In this document: positions 21,333 through 32,205 of the stretch, in pieces
Position numbering within the stretch: the first letter of the stretch is position 1
Layout of the letters: each line of letters begins with the position of its first letter
Assembly: GCA_903632075.3 (NCBI GenBank)
Contig: CAHIKZ030005496.1
Coordinates: 647,501-711,500 of the forward strand
Direction of reading: 5' to 3'
DNA from: Acanthosepion pharaonis
Lineage: Eukaryota > Mollusca > Cephalopoda > Sepiida > Sepiidae
Length of the DNA stretch: 64,000 nucleotides
Notes under the pieces: generated by a model
The model's database searches: none
Seen by the model: the letters and a program-made list of their open reading frames with translations, nothing else
What the model was told of the DNA's origin: nothing
Position numbers and translations under genes: made by a program

Positions 21333-22219
21333 GGGTGTTCCAGTAAATTGAACTGATTTTAAATGTGAATTAAGTTTAAGCATCTAATGTCTTTTTTCTT
21401 TTTCTTTCAGATTTAACAACTTATGCCTTTGGCAATTTCAATCATGGAAAGATTAACAATTAAATATGTTAAAGTTATCGATGACTATTTCTAAAATTGA
21501 CGTTCGAACAGAAATGCATTTCGCGCACTTCACTATTTTTTGGGTCAACATAATCGACCAAACGAGAATATTATTGGAAAAATTGTTCGTAAATTCAAAC
21601 AATCTGGGTCGGTGGCAGTTGTGAAAACATCATTGCGTGCTCGTTTAAGCCGTTCAACTGAAAACATTGCTACAGTACACAGGAAGGTAGCCAAAATTCC
21701 AGACACATCTATTCGTCATCGCGCGCAGGAATTGAACTTCTCCACAACAACGTTACATCGAATTTTGACAAAAGATTTGTCTTTACATGCTTAGAAAATT
21801 CAATTGATACAAGACCTGAAACCTGCTGACCATTCGTCAATTGTGCGCACGATCAAAGATAAACCGATGAAGATTGTTCGCAAAAAATGACGAAGTCCAT
21901 TTTAATTTTGGTGGTTTCGTTAATAAGTAGAATTGTCGCATTTGGGGTGATGAAAATCCAAGGAAGATTGTTGAAAAGCCACTACATCCACAAAAGGTCA
22001 CTGTTTGATGTGCATTTTTTGCTAGCGGAATCATTGTGTCGTATATTTATAAATTTGAACGTCCATTTACGTAATAGTCTTCGATAACTTTAAAACGTTG
22101 TTTGATTGTTAATCTTTCTATGGTTGAAATTGCCAAATTGTTAAATCTGAACGAAAAAATATCATTAGACGCTTAACTTTAATTCATATTTAAAATCGGT
22201 CCAAGCTACTGGAACACCC
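21333..22219 (+). mobile_element. Mariner-like DNA transposon, internally deleted
   Basis: Terminal inverted repeats of about 50 bp begin GGGTGTTCCAGTA on the left and end TACTGGAACACCC on the right, flanked by TA on both sides (21331-21332 and 22220-22221), the target duplication of the IS630-Tc1-mariner superfamily. Inside are the N- and mid-parts of a transposase with a deletion between them. About 890 bp, shorter than a typical autonomous mariner. Confidence 0.9.
21540..22040 (+). pseudogene. Transposase, DNA-binding part and catalytic remnant
   Basis: The 84-codon frame at 21540-21794 contains GQHNRPNENIIGKIVRKFKQ, SVAVVKTSLRARLSRSTENI and HRAQELNFSTTTLHRILTKD, a paired helix-turn-helix layout common in mariner-type transposases. 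After an LHA stop and a deletion, the frame near 21890-22035 reads DEVHFNFGGFVNK, a stop, NCRIWGDENPRKIVEKPLHP and QKVTV with another stop. Catalytic residues are incomplete. The protein would bind the inverted repeats if intact; here it is clearly inactive. Confidence 0.8.
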
Positions 22220-22259
22220 TATATATGATCTTAATTTTTTCTTCATTGTTTCGTATTCT

Positions 22260-22565
22260 ACCGCTTATCAACCATTTGAAGGTTATTTAAAGCCAGAAAA
22301 TATTTTAGATGGTAAGAATTTTTGGGAGATAATAATGATTTGTTGATTTGGTAATAATGATTTACTAATTAACCCATAGGTGAGGAGAAGTAATCGATTT
22401 ATACCTTTTCCCAATGGAATTTAATTTAATATAACGAACCCAAATGGGATTGGAACTCGACTCTCCGATTAACATTTCTGAGCATTATCCATTACACAAG
22501 CCACACATCCAAGCTTACTGCACCTGGTAATTCCAAGCAGTCACCAATCTAGGTACTGATCCGGT
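22260..22565 (-). mobile_element. 5S-tRNA chimeric SINE, copy 1
   Basis: On the minus strand the unit starts with the 3' half of a 5S rRNA-like sequence (22511-22565: GTACCTAGATTGGTGACTGC, CAGGTGCAGTAAGCTT), continues into a tRNA-like part (TGTAATGGATAATGCTC, GAGAGTCGAGTTCCAATCCC, then TTATATT) and a tail with ATGGGTTAATTAGTAAATCA. The 5' half of the 5S part is missing. The tRNA-like part resembles family C. Confidence 0.8.
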
Positions 22566-22589
22566 TCAATATTGCTCTCTCTTGTAATA

Positions 22590-23170
22590 ATCATTTGTCT
22601 CAGTAGTTTCATTATTCCATCTTCCTGATATTTTTCTAAGAGGACAAAGAGGTCAAAGGGATAGAATGACTTTATAACGTTTGACATTTTTACCACCACA
22701 TCTTGAACGTAACAATTTTTTTATACACCTCTTGGAATGATTGAACTTTTGTTCATCTTTCTTACCAGGTAGAAAATAACAGCGGTTACGGCTTGAGGAA
22801 ACTTGCGACGGAAAATGATTATCCGATGAGCTGACTTTTCAGTAGCTTACAAGGCAACAGAGCATTGATATTTGCAAGAACAAGGGCAAAGTTTTTTTTA
22901 AATATTATGTCGGGCCCCCAAAACTAAAGGTTCCAACAGATTTCAATAACTTACGACATCATGCGATGGAGGGCAAAATGGATATTCGAAGTAGTAAAAA
23001 CGAATGCAAATTGTTTTCGAACTATTATTTTGGACTTGAAAATGATATATTTAATGCTATTTTAATATTTCATAAGTGAGTTTGTACGAAATGGCTTTGC
23101 AGGATTTAACTAAAATTGAAATTATGTTAAGTTTAAATAAGATTCTATGAATCACACACACGCATATATA
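22590..23170. other. Unrecognised DNA
   Basis: No gene, RNA or repeat recognised. Confidence 0.5.
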
Positions 23171-23189
23171 TATATACGATTTATTTTAG

Positions 23190-23290
23190 GATATTAAAAA
23201 ACATATTAAAAATCGCTACACAATTACAATTATGTTTCAACGCTACAAATGTGTCTCCTTGGGTGAATTGTCGAATAAGGTGTTGAGTAT
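23190..23290 (-). repeat. Repeat with decayed hammerhead-like fold
   Basis: Minus strand (23211-23268): CCAAGGA in the core position, stem II GACAC.../...GCGUU, GAAAC intact, stem III AUAAUU/AAUUGUGU, then A and GCGAUU. Stem I is only partly paired. It is the same family as 5882-5934 and 61193-61248 and is followed by an AT-rich tail. Confidence 0.6.
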
Positions 23291-23299
23291 TCTGCATGA

Positions 23300-24170
23300 A
23301 GTTGTGGATAAGCGAACGATAAAAGATATACAAATAAATGAAATAAAATAAATAAATCGCATTTGGGTGTGGGCGACCTCGTTCCCAAAATCCATTACAC
23401 ATGATGTCATGCTAGACCATTTCAAATATCCAGCTTCCAAAATTAATGTATAGTTGGTAGCAATCATTATTTAAAATCATGTTTCGTTAAATATGACACA
23501 AGGAATTTTTTTATTATTATTTAATTTTTAAAATATTCTTACGTTTGTTTGGTGTAAGGGAGTGCAAGATTTTTCTGTATTGTTCATTTTCTCAAGCGCT
23601 TTTGCCCACTTCTTTGGCCATTTTCAAAGGGATTTGTTTTTTGTTGGATGTTCTTAATCATGTTTGACTGTTTAATATATGTTTTTGTATTGTATCATCC
23701 CCATTGTTGAATAAGGCGAGGTTGATAGTGGGATTGAGATGTTTATATACACGACCTCTCTCACAACGAAATGTTTCCGGTAATATGATTTATATAGAAA
23801 TTTTGTGTTTTCGGTCTGAATTTTTATTGTAGAGTAGATAGCACCTCTTCAGCACTCTACCAGATGACCTGGCTCATAGCATTAAATAGTCTACGATTAA
23901 GGACTTCAACAGTTGGTTAATAATCCATACTAAGCTGATTAATATTCGGACTGATCTTACTTCGTTCGGCTATACAGCATTTGTTCCTACTCTACTCCTT
24001 GTAAGTTGTCTTTGTAATTGTTTCGTAACTTATTGTTCTGTGTTGTTTGTATGTATCCGTTAACACCGGATACTGGTGCTGAATAAATATATTAAAAACT
24101 CGTTCTTCTCTCTGTATCATTCACTTCGATGATACAACAATTCTTTTTTTATAGCACTTAGATCAAATAA
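23300..24170. other. Unrecognised DNA
   Basis: No gene recognised. Minus frames near 23181-23467 do not match any family I know. 23600-23640 contains a weak GAAAATGGCC...GGGC pattern resembling a decayed hammerhead stem II. Confidence 0.5.

Positions 24171-24173
<3 letters not shown>

Positions 24174-24223
<50 letters not shown>
24174..24223. repeat. (AT)n microsatellite
   Basis: About 25 AT units. Confidence 0.95.
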
Positions 24224-24228
<5 letters not shown>

Positions 24229-24330
24229 ATTTATAAAAATTATAACATAAATATGTTATAAAATCACTATAATTATTATTTATAAAAAATTATAACATAA
24301 TGTTATAATTTTTTATATATAATAATTATA
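24224..24330. repeat. AT-rich palindrome
   Basis: Near-perfect inverted halves centred near 24298 (TTATAACAT|AATGTTATAA), with arms of about 30 bp; a shorter relative lies at 24228-24265. Confidence 0.8.
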
Positions 24331-24415
24331 TCTGCTCTACTTTTGTATTGAGCACTTTTTAAGAATAGTAATTGTTGGTTATTGGAATTTATTATATATA
24401 TATATACCAATTATA

Positions 24416-24462
<47 letters not shown>
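24416..24462. repeat. (AT)n microsatellite
   Basis: About 22 AT units. Confidence 0.95.
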
Positions 24463-24464
<2 letters not shown>

Positions 24465-24469
24465 TGTGT

Positions 24470-25410
24470 GTGGTGGGTATAAATGTAAATCCATGTTTTC
24501 TGTCCGGTGTCTTCGAGATAATCAAAAAGAAATGAACAATGTAGTTAATCAATTAATTGTTAAGAAAATTGTTTTCTACTATGTTTTCTCAGCATTAGTA
24601 AATTAAAACAAATGACTGCACCTACCCATTGGTACCGCAACACTACTAAATAATCCTGATGATATTAGTAATTTTTTTCCACTAGTATACGCTAGTTGCT
24701 CGTATTACCAACTTCTTCCAACCTACTCGCAAGTTTCTCTCGGCTGTTCAAGTGTGCCTGGTATGATGGGTACAACTGCCGTTTCCATTTATCACTATGG
24801 TTCAGGTTACACTGAAGCTTTAAGCATTATTCCAATTTTACATTTTGATTTGTGTTTATTCTGTTTGACATTAAGAACGCGAGCCAATTTGTTGAACCGA
24901 TTAGAGGTGTTCCCATCCATAACAATCAAATGGTAATTTTAGATATCCTGGCTCTGTTCTTAAGTGTTCTTACATATTAAAACCATCAGTGATCCAAAAC
25001 AGATTGGAATCGGATCCCAGACGTGAGGAATATTACAAGGAACTTTATTTAGACAAACATGCGTAAAAATAAGTACGAATATATTTCTATTTTCATGTTC
25101 GTTTTAATAAGTTTGCTTATGACATAAAATATTGCTAATTGTATAGTATTGTTTGTAATTTCATTCCTATTTCATATCGGAGAAAACATATTAATATCAC
25201 AATACTTCGATATATATTACATTGATTAATTAATATTAAATACTGTATATATTAGATAAATATATACTATTTCGAACGAATGAATCTTGTATGTCTTATA
25301 GTGGATCATATTTAATCAGATCTCGTGGACTGGAGCTAAAGAATCACAATCAAAGAACTTAACCAAATAACAGAATTTACGTCGCTTGAAGATTGCCAAC
25401 AAAAGAAACA
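24470..25410. other. Unrecognised DNA
   Basis: No gene, RNA or repeat recognised. Confidence 0.5.
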
Positions 25411-25745
25411 GCTTAAGTGAATATGTTACAAGTGCGACAAAAGAAATAAGATAAAGCGAAATAAAGGGAACGACAAAAGATCAACCAAGTTTTATATTAA
25501 AGAAAGAAAAGTTTTTATTATAAGTTTAATGATTTGATCATTGACAAAAAGGTAAAAAAAATGTAAAGGCCTACCGACAAGAAATTAGGAATACTTCCAA
25601 ATAATACCAGTCGGAATTTGTTGGTATTTTGTGGTAGAGTTTACATGTCAGGTCAGCGAATGGTAGTAAACAGATTGCTCTGAAGCTGATTTCTACAACA
25701 ACTAACGTTGCCTGGCAGCGCGCTTAATTTTGATGCCATCCAGCG
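25411..25745 (+). repeat. Segmental direct repeat, copy 1
   Basis: Starts GCTTAAGTGAATATGTTACA, continues GTGCGACAAAAGAAATAAG, GATCAACCAAGTTTTATATT, AGTCGGAATTTG and GTTAGGTCAGC-like sequence, and ends near AATTTTGATGCCATCCA. Copy 2 is at 26197-26490, offset 786 bp. Confidence 0.85.
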
Positions 25746-26049
25746 AATACGAATACCCGGATTTAAGCCCTCTACTTGCATGGTCATTCGACTATGTGGA
25801 CGTAGAATAGCGTGTCCTAGGCTGTAAAGATCTCAACTGATGGAAATCAAGAGTGGAGCTCGTCTGAGCATTTGCTATGGACATAGCGATAGAGTACCGA
25901 TAAGCTTTCAACGTTGCGACTGTGGGAAAGAGAATGTAGGGTTGAAAATAAGTCATCTTCTAAGAGGACCTGTTTTTTCCATAATTATAGAAATGTCCTT
26001 ATATATTTTTTTTTTGTTTTTTTTTTTAACTTTTATTTCGTGCCTCAAT

Positions 26050-26196
26050 GCTTACGGTCACATCACCTTGAAACATCGGTTCTCGTCCGATCGCCGAAAG
26101 TAAGCAACGTTGACCTTGGTCAGTAACGAGACGGGTGACCGCTTGGAAATACCAAGTGCTGTAAGCTTGGATGTGCGGGTGGTGTAATGAATAACG
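26050..26196 (+). mobile_element. 5S rRNA-derived SINE head, full-length 5S part
   Basis: 26050-26168 aligns along its whole 119-nt length with animal 5S rRNA: the ends GCTTACGGTCACATCACC and GTGCTGTAAGCTT pair as helix I; CGGTTCTCGTCCGATC and AAGTAAGCAACG match loop A/A-box; GGGTGACCGCTTGG matches the C box. Many substitutions show it is not a functional 5S gene. It continues with GGATGTGCGGGTGGTGTAAT, the start of the tRNA-like unit seen in the other copies, and is cut there by segmental repeat copy 2. Confidence 0.85.
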
Positions 26197-26490
26197 GCTT
26201 AAGTGAATATGTTGCATGTGCGACAAAAGAAATAAGATAAGGAGAAATAAAGGGAACGACAGAAGATCAACCAAGTTTTATATTAAAGAAAGAAAAGTTT
26301 TATAATTTTAGTGATTTGGTCAGTGGCGGAATGCAATAAAACATGAATTCCTACAGGCAAGAAGTTACTTCAGCATAACATCAGTCGGAATTTTGTGGTA
26401 TAATTTACAAGTTAGGTCAGCCAATGTTAGTAAAAGGATATCTGCAACAGCTGAATATATCGGCCGACTCGCTTTAATTTTGGCGCCAAC
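26197..26490 (+). repeat. Segmental direct repeat, copy 2
   Basis: Matches 25411-25745 with small deletions and begins exactly where the 5S SINE breaks off (AATAACG|GCTTAAGTGAATATG). The junction suggests that duplication or recombination joined the two. Confidence 0.85.
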
Positions 26491-27305
26491 CAACAAATAA
26501 CCGGATGAAAGACATCCGACGACACGAAATAACGCAAGTGTCATACATAAAAATAGATTCTCTTAATACATAGTACACGTAACTCTAAAAGAAAACAATA
26601 AAACAATCAAGATCTTGACATTCTACACTACATCAAACGGAAGGATAGGAAGAACGCTCTCATCAATACTAGAAATATGAAGAACAGTGCTCTTGAGAAA
26701 TATATTTTCCTGAAAAAACGACATCGAAAGATTTATAAATTTCAACCGAGAGAAATGCTAACTGTCCGACAATTGGATACCGAATGGTTCTTTATCTGGA
26801 AACTGCTGTTCTCTCCATAACCATGACAATACTAGATACATCAATAAGTGGTGACCTTGATACACAACTATAATTCTGTAGAATTTAATAAGCTTACTTT
26901 GCATAAGAAATATTGAATTTTTAACATAATTTCCTTCATTTAATTCAGTAGTGAATATGAATGGCAAAGAACTCAAATTATGAAATTAAAATTTCAGGTC
27001 CGATTACAGGTGATGTAAGAAATAACACATGGTTCAAGTAATTCTGCTAGAATTGGATCGACAGCCAACTGAAGAGACACAGCAGCTTAAACATTGTTCT
27101 GGTAAAATGAGAAAAGCATTTGTTTGAAATCCACTGATGAAGAATTATTATGATTAATATTAGATTTGATGTCTCTGAATCGGTCTGTGATGATCGTCAT
27201 ATCTCAGTCTCTACTCGCAAGAGAGACGGCCTATTTTTCAGTGCATGAGCTCTTACAAGCTGTGCTGCCACCTGCTCACTCCAAATGATATCTGATATCC
27301 TAATC
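26491..27305. other. Unrecognised DNA
   Basis: No gene recognised. The minus frame 26758-26976 has no domain. Confidence 0.5.
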
Positions 27306-27634
27306 ATATTATTATTTTATTTCCTTTAATTTCTGATGTGCACTCATTTCTTCCCGGATCCCGACCAGAGCAAATAAAAAAAAAAGAAAAGAAATCACAC
27401 ATATTTTACATAGATAAATCCCTGTAATCGTGAGAACAATTTGTTGTCTTTCTTTAAGACAAGGCTTATCGGGAATCACTTCGGTGTGTTTACTGCAATA
27501 TTTTCCAATCAATCCAAGGGCTCCAACTACAACTCGAATTATTGTTGTTTTCATATGCACATCTGTGGTCCTTGTATTTTGATAGATTTTTGAAGATTTT
27601 CAAAGATATATTGCAGTCTGCAGAGACTGTCATA

Positions 27635-28024
27635 TCAATAAGTAGGCAATTCTTTTTGTTTACGGTTTCTGATAACGATGTCTAGGCGATTCGATTTATT
27701 ATTCTGTCTGTGTGTATTGTTTAGTCCGATAAAAATTGTTACAGGTCCTATCTTCGTAACCGAGTCTGGGTGGTGTTCATACCAATTTCTTTCAGTTTCC
27801 TTTCCGTAGAAGTTGCAGATTTTCCCGTGCAGATATTGGCCTACTCTGTTATGCCAGGTTTTATATTCAGTTGGTGCTTGTACTTTACAACCTGATACAA
27901 AATGGTCAATTGTTTCTGCATATTTATCACAGAATCTGCATCTTGGTCTAAAACATTTTTTCAGTATGTGTACTTTAAAATTTCTAGTTAACAAGGATTG
28001 GTCCTGTGCAGCAAGAATAAACAT
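27635..28024 (-). pseudogene. RLE LINE zinc knuckle and endonuclease fragment
   Basis: A 129-codon frame with AAQDQSLLTRNFKVHILKK, CRFCDKYAETIDHFVSGC (all cysteines and the histidine of the CCHC knuckle present), NRVGQYLHGKICNFYGKE, HHPDSVTKIGPVTIF, then NRLDIVIRN where RPD is expected (R and P are lost). It ends early in a frameshift; the rest (VVVGALGLIGKYCSKHTE) is in another frame at 27312-27560. The zinc knuckle is better kept than in 18787-19617, the endonuclease worse. Confidence 0.8.
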
Positions 28025-28308
28025 TCGGTTTTAGCTTTTAACCAAGCACCACGTAGTCACTGATGAGTACGGGGTTTGTCTACATCAGCTTATTTGGTAC
28101 GGGCAGAGTATTGACCCTGAATCGATTTATATTGTCATTGTCCCTGTAACTGGTCGGTTGCATTTGCTTTTGCTTTCTTGTTTAAGTATTTTTCATCTTC
28201 AGTTTGTGTATTGTGATTGTATATTTTCACCCATCTGAAACTCCATTTTGAAATTGTTGAATAAATTTGCTTACTACTTTCATTTTCTTTGATAGACTCC
28301 TTTAGTAT

Positions 28309-28509
28309 CTAGGTATCTTTTAAGGCCAAGTGTTGTAGTTCTAGTTGAACTAATCCTCTGCCTGCTACGGATCTCTGTACATACAGGCGATCGGCATCAG
28401 CTTTGGGATGATGCATGCGGTGGCAGCTGAGAAACTTTCTCGTTTTGCCGTCCATTCGCTTAAAGTCAGCTAGGGTCCGGTTAAGGACGCTGAGACTGTA
28501 TTGCACCAC
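28309..28509 (-). pseudogene. RLE LINE, post-RT linker fragment
   Basis: A 66-codon frame reading YSLSVLNRTLADFKRMDGKT, RKFLSCHRMHHPKADADRLY and GRGLVQLE, a signature of the region downstream of the thumb in R4/Dong-like elements. Good preservation relative to the surrounding stops suggests moderate age. Confidence 0.8.
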
Positions 28510-30219
28510 AGGGACAGCGAAGTTGTTTATGTTTGATATTGTTTTTTTTTTAAATCCAGCTCTGTATTCATTACCAGATGCACACGCCTGTAGTATTCAT
28601 TTTTACCTTCTCCTTCATTTAGGTATGCTGTATTCCATCTCCTTCGCTAATTCCTAGGTACTTACAGGCTTCATCTTGTCTAGTTCCTTAATTTTTGTGA
28701 CAATATCTAAAGCCACTGAGTGTGTTTCTTTAATTCTCCCTTTCTTGAATGTTACTTTCGCACATTTATCTAAACCGAAATCTATAGCTATATCGTCACA
28801 AACATTTTTCAGGATTGAGGAGATCCTTCACCTCGTTGTCATATTTGGCAAAGATGTTGACATCATTCATGATAAGTAGGTGATTGAATACTTTCTTGTT
28901 TATTTTGTAACCATAGCTATGTTGTTTCGTTCAGGCGTAAGTGGGATTAAGGGCAAACAATAAAATAGGGGTGACAGGGAGTCTACTTCAACGATTCCTC
29001 GTAGGATATTCATGCGGTTGGGGATGGCAGTGCCTCTGAGGTAATTTAAATATAATGTGTTGTTCCACATTCCATGCTCTGTTTAAGAAAATCTACAATC
29101 ACGGGGGATACTGTACATGTCCAAGAATGTGGCACATTATCAAAGGCTTTACGCTAGTCAATCCACGCTGCGCTAAGATTTCCGCATCGTCTCTTGCAAT
29201 TTTCCGGGTCATTTTGTTTATTAGTAGATGATCTTTGCGATCATATTGAACCTATCCTGCATCTCTTCTGTTCCAGTGGAAGAATGTAGTTTGCTTCGAA
29301 AAAGAAAGTGGAAGTAATCTTCGTCAGGACAGACGTGATCAATTTATACGTGGTGGACAGACATGTTATTGGCCTATAATTTCTCGGATCATATGTTTCA
29401 CTCAGTTATGGCATGTGATATGTAATACCTTCAGTGATCCACTCCGAGAATTTCATTGGGATTATTTATAAGCATCGATAGAGTTTGTGCAAGGTTTTTA
29501 TGGATTGATGACAGATGATAGAACCAGAAATTGGGCACCTTGTCATTTCTTGTCGATTTTTATTTTGTGGATTTCGTTTCGTTTCCTAACATTATTTGTG
29601 GCCATATTTTTCTATTCTTGCATAGGTTTATCCAGCATTCGTTCTTCACATTGGATCTATTCTGCATTTGGATTATATTGGGCTGCACCAAATATTCTCC
29701 AAAAATTTCTGCACCTTGTCAATAGATGGTGACTTTTGAACATATATAGCTGCTTTTTCCAATTTCCCTGTAAAATTACTCAAGTTCCGTTTGGAATATT
29801 TTATTTTGGCGATTGAACATGCAACGTTTATCGTACCGGCTTTAACTACGCTTTCTGTTTCATTTAGTGATTTAATTTTATATTTCCGCTTGATCTTCTT
29901 GCACTAGCGTGTTGAGATATTTGGATTTCAAGTGATCTCATCTAATATAGTAATCTCACGTCTGTTTTGCCTTCGAAGTCTGTTGTTTAATTTTTTCATT
30001 GTCTTGACCCCAAGCTTCTCAGTAGCTGCTAAAGCTGTTGCGTATATGACATTGTTAACTTATGCGATGTTTCCTAATGGTTTGTCCGTTAATGGTGTTT
30101 CCAGTGCAGGGTTATATATTTGCACAGTGTGCTGATTGGACTTCGACATATGGATTTTTGGAAGCTGATCTTTGTCTGACATTTGTGTGAGAGTTACTTT
30201 ACTTGGATGACGTGATTTT

Positions 30220-30385
30220 TCGCGTCAGTGGCTTTCAAGGAATTCTACCTGAATTTAGTTGGAGTCATCATCAGTGGCATCGTCTGGATAACTACAGATT
30301 ATGTCACAGGTTACAACGCGCATCGAAATTATAGGCCAATAACATGTCTGTCCACCACGTATAAATTGATCACGTTTTTACCGTT
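30220..30385 (+). pseudogene. RLE LINE reverse transcriptase fragment, opposite strand
   Basis: Plus-strand frame contains GVIISGIVWITTDYVTGYNA and HRNYRPITCLSTTYKLITF, the same RT block as 29380 on the minus strand. Downstream the LINE is interrupted by the satellite-like monomer at 30390. The pair forms an inverted arrangement across 29400-30300. Confidence 0.75.
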
Positions 30386-30389
30386 TATA

Positions 30390-30620
30390 CGGGTTCAAAG
30401 GGTATATTTTTGGCCGAGCCCACGGGTTCGGAGATCCCACGTTAAACCGGCCTTGTGCCACATGATGCCCTCGTGGGGAGTGACTAAATACTGTTCAGTC
30501 TGGAGTGAGGTCCGTCAGGAGTCTGTCTGTCTGTCAGAGCGAGCGAGTCAGTCAGTCGAGTCAGAGGCAGTCCGAAACAGGGTCGCGTCCAGACAATTAC
30601 TACAAGACATTGGAATAGTG
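30390..30620 (+). repeat. Dispersed monomer related to the 232-bp satellite
   Basis: TTTATACGGGTTCAAAGGG, TTTTTGGCCGAGCCCACGGG and CCGGCCTTGTGCCACAT match the 232-bp satellite at 39650-40310, including the GGCCGAGCC/GGGTTCGG hairpin. After about 120 bp it passes into CTGTCTGTCTGTCAGAGCGA-like sequence not seen in the array. Confidence 0.7.
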
Positions 30621-30699
30621 ATACTGGTCAAGACTACATTGTTCTCCCCACTAAACCTGATTGTTCGTACTAACGCTTTCCACTTCTCTGTATATATTC

Positions 30700-31700
30700 C
30701 TGTTTGTAATATATCTGTGTTATTCCATATCCGTGTTCGAGTTCTTCTTTATTGGTTCTACCTTGGACCATCAGCGTGGTACAAGGGCCTGGACCATAAC
30801 AGTTTATGTTCATTATACTCATGAAAATGTACAGCTGTACTTTCAACAAGAACTTTTCTGAATTGCGAATGTGGACAGGTATGCTGTTGGAAATGTTTAG
30901 AAATCTTGGACATATTCAAATGAAAACACAGACGCCGAGACGAGATGTTTTTACCGTTGAAGATACAATCTCCGAGAGGACATTTAAATTTATGAATAAT
31001 GTTGGTTTTCTGCAACACTTTAGTAGGTCGGGAAGAGTCGTTACGAATGATTGAATTAGATGTACTCTATTTAGTGTAGTATATTTTGATTAGTGTAGTA
31101 TATTTTGAGTATATATTATATTTTGACTTTTACTAGGGCCTCTGGTGGATATAATAGTATTTTTAAAGATATTTTCGTCTTGTTTATAATTAGACTGTAT
31201 TTGATTGCAATATAAAAGATTAATATATTTGGAGTTAGTTGAAGAAGTATTATATATTATTTGCTTAGTATTAAAATATCTGATGGAGCACCTTATATGT
31301 TCATCAACAACATAATTATGGAAGTTCTTAATAAGAGTTTGTGTTATAGAAAATCTGTTTTATGGCTGGATTAGTTTTTGACCACTTTATAAGTTTTTTT
31401 TTATATAATTGCTATTTTATATTAATTTGGACATTCATTCTTATAGTTAAGTGTGCACGAATTTATGCTGGTAGTTTATTTTTTTATGGGGAGATAGTGA
31501 ATTTATTGGTATTAGTGCATATCAATATATCTAGAAAAAGAATTTTGTTGCTATCATTATGTTCGTATGTAGACTTAAGGACAAAATTATTTTGGAATTG
31601 TTTTTGGAGTTGAAGCATTTCTTTCGTATTCTTGACAAATATAAGGATTTCATCGGCGTATCTTATGTAGATGAAGGATTTTTAAAATTGTTAAATATCT
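30700..31700 (-). pseudogene. Penelope-like element, RT end and GIY-YIG region
   Basis: The minus strand reads IYIRYADEILIFVKN (near 31660; the YxDD site is YADE), NNFVLKSTYEHNDSNKILFL followed by DILICTNTNKFTIS, the conserved Penelope RT tail, and after about 450 bases of broken frames, TNIIHKFKCPLGDCI, SRRLCFHLNM, SQFRKVLVESTAVHFHEYNE and LLWSRPLYHADG, which match the linker and GIY-YIG endonuclease of Penelope-like elements. The GIY-YIG motif itself is lost. Stops are frequent, so it is dead. Penelope-like elements prime reverse transcription at nicked DNA and often carry hammerhead ribozymes. Confidence 0.8.
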
Positions 31701-31731
31701 TATTTTCAAAATTAGACGGATAAAAATTGCT

Positions 31732-31753
31732 ATATATATATATATATATATAT
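31732..31753. repeat. (AT)n microsatellite
   Basis: Eleven AT units just upstream of the minus-strand Penelope-like fragment. Confidence 0.9.
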
Positions 31754-32085
31754 AAGTGTCAGAGTTTAGAGATATAATTTTTTCAGAATGTATGAGAAAT
31801 AATTTAAAGAACTGTTTATAATCATTTCATCAGATTATTGGATATTATTTCCGGGACATATATTTTATGAATGTTTTTTTCAAATGTCAGTAACTTATAA
31901 CACTGTTTGGATTACATAACTCAAATTTATTACATACTGTCGATGTGGAGAACGTATGAATAAAAACAATTCATTAATTTTTTCTACCAATTCTGAAGAA
32001 TTTCTAGCTCAAAACTCGAACACTTAAAAGCGGAGAATATAAAAAAGTGTTAAAAGATTTACTTTTTAAAAGTCACTCATTTTCA

Positions 32086-32088
<3 letters not shown>

Positions 32089-32173
<85 letters not shown>

Positions 32174-32203
32174 TCTCTCTTTCTCTCTCTCTCTCTCTCC
32201 CTC
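32089..32203. repeat. (AT)n(GT)n(CT)n compound microsatellite
   Basis: AT units, about 22 GT units and about 17 CT units in succession. Confidence 0.95.
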
Positions 32204-32205
32204 TG

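Larger units (their letters stand above)
27310..29930 (-). mobile_element. RLE-type LINE (R4/Dong-like), long decayed copy
   Basis: Reading the minus strand downward: a region like KVQKFWRIFGAAQYNPNAE (near 29700), NYRPITCLSTTYKLIT (near 29380), RKAFDNVPHSW (near 29150), LLIMNDVNIFAKY in the place of the catalytic YxDD (near 28870), VLNRTLADFKRMDGKTRKF (near 28470), HRMHHPKADADRLYVQRS (near 28400), a zinc knuckle CRFCDKYAETIDHFVSGC (near 27900) and the C-terminal VVVGALGLIGK (near 27520). Many stops and frameshifts. The order reverse transcriptase, zinc knuckle, restriction-like endonuclease defines RLE LINEs. Confidence 0.85.

Noticed and set aside
23860..24110. LTR-retrotransposon end (AATAAATATATTAAAA tail)
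   Set aside because: No matching second repeat, primer-binding site or LTR-element gene in the window.
26050..26168. Functional 5S rRNA gene
   Set aside because: Full length, but with many substitutions in conserved helices, a SINE body attached and three related partial copies; a SINE head or pseudogene fits better.
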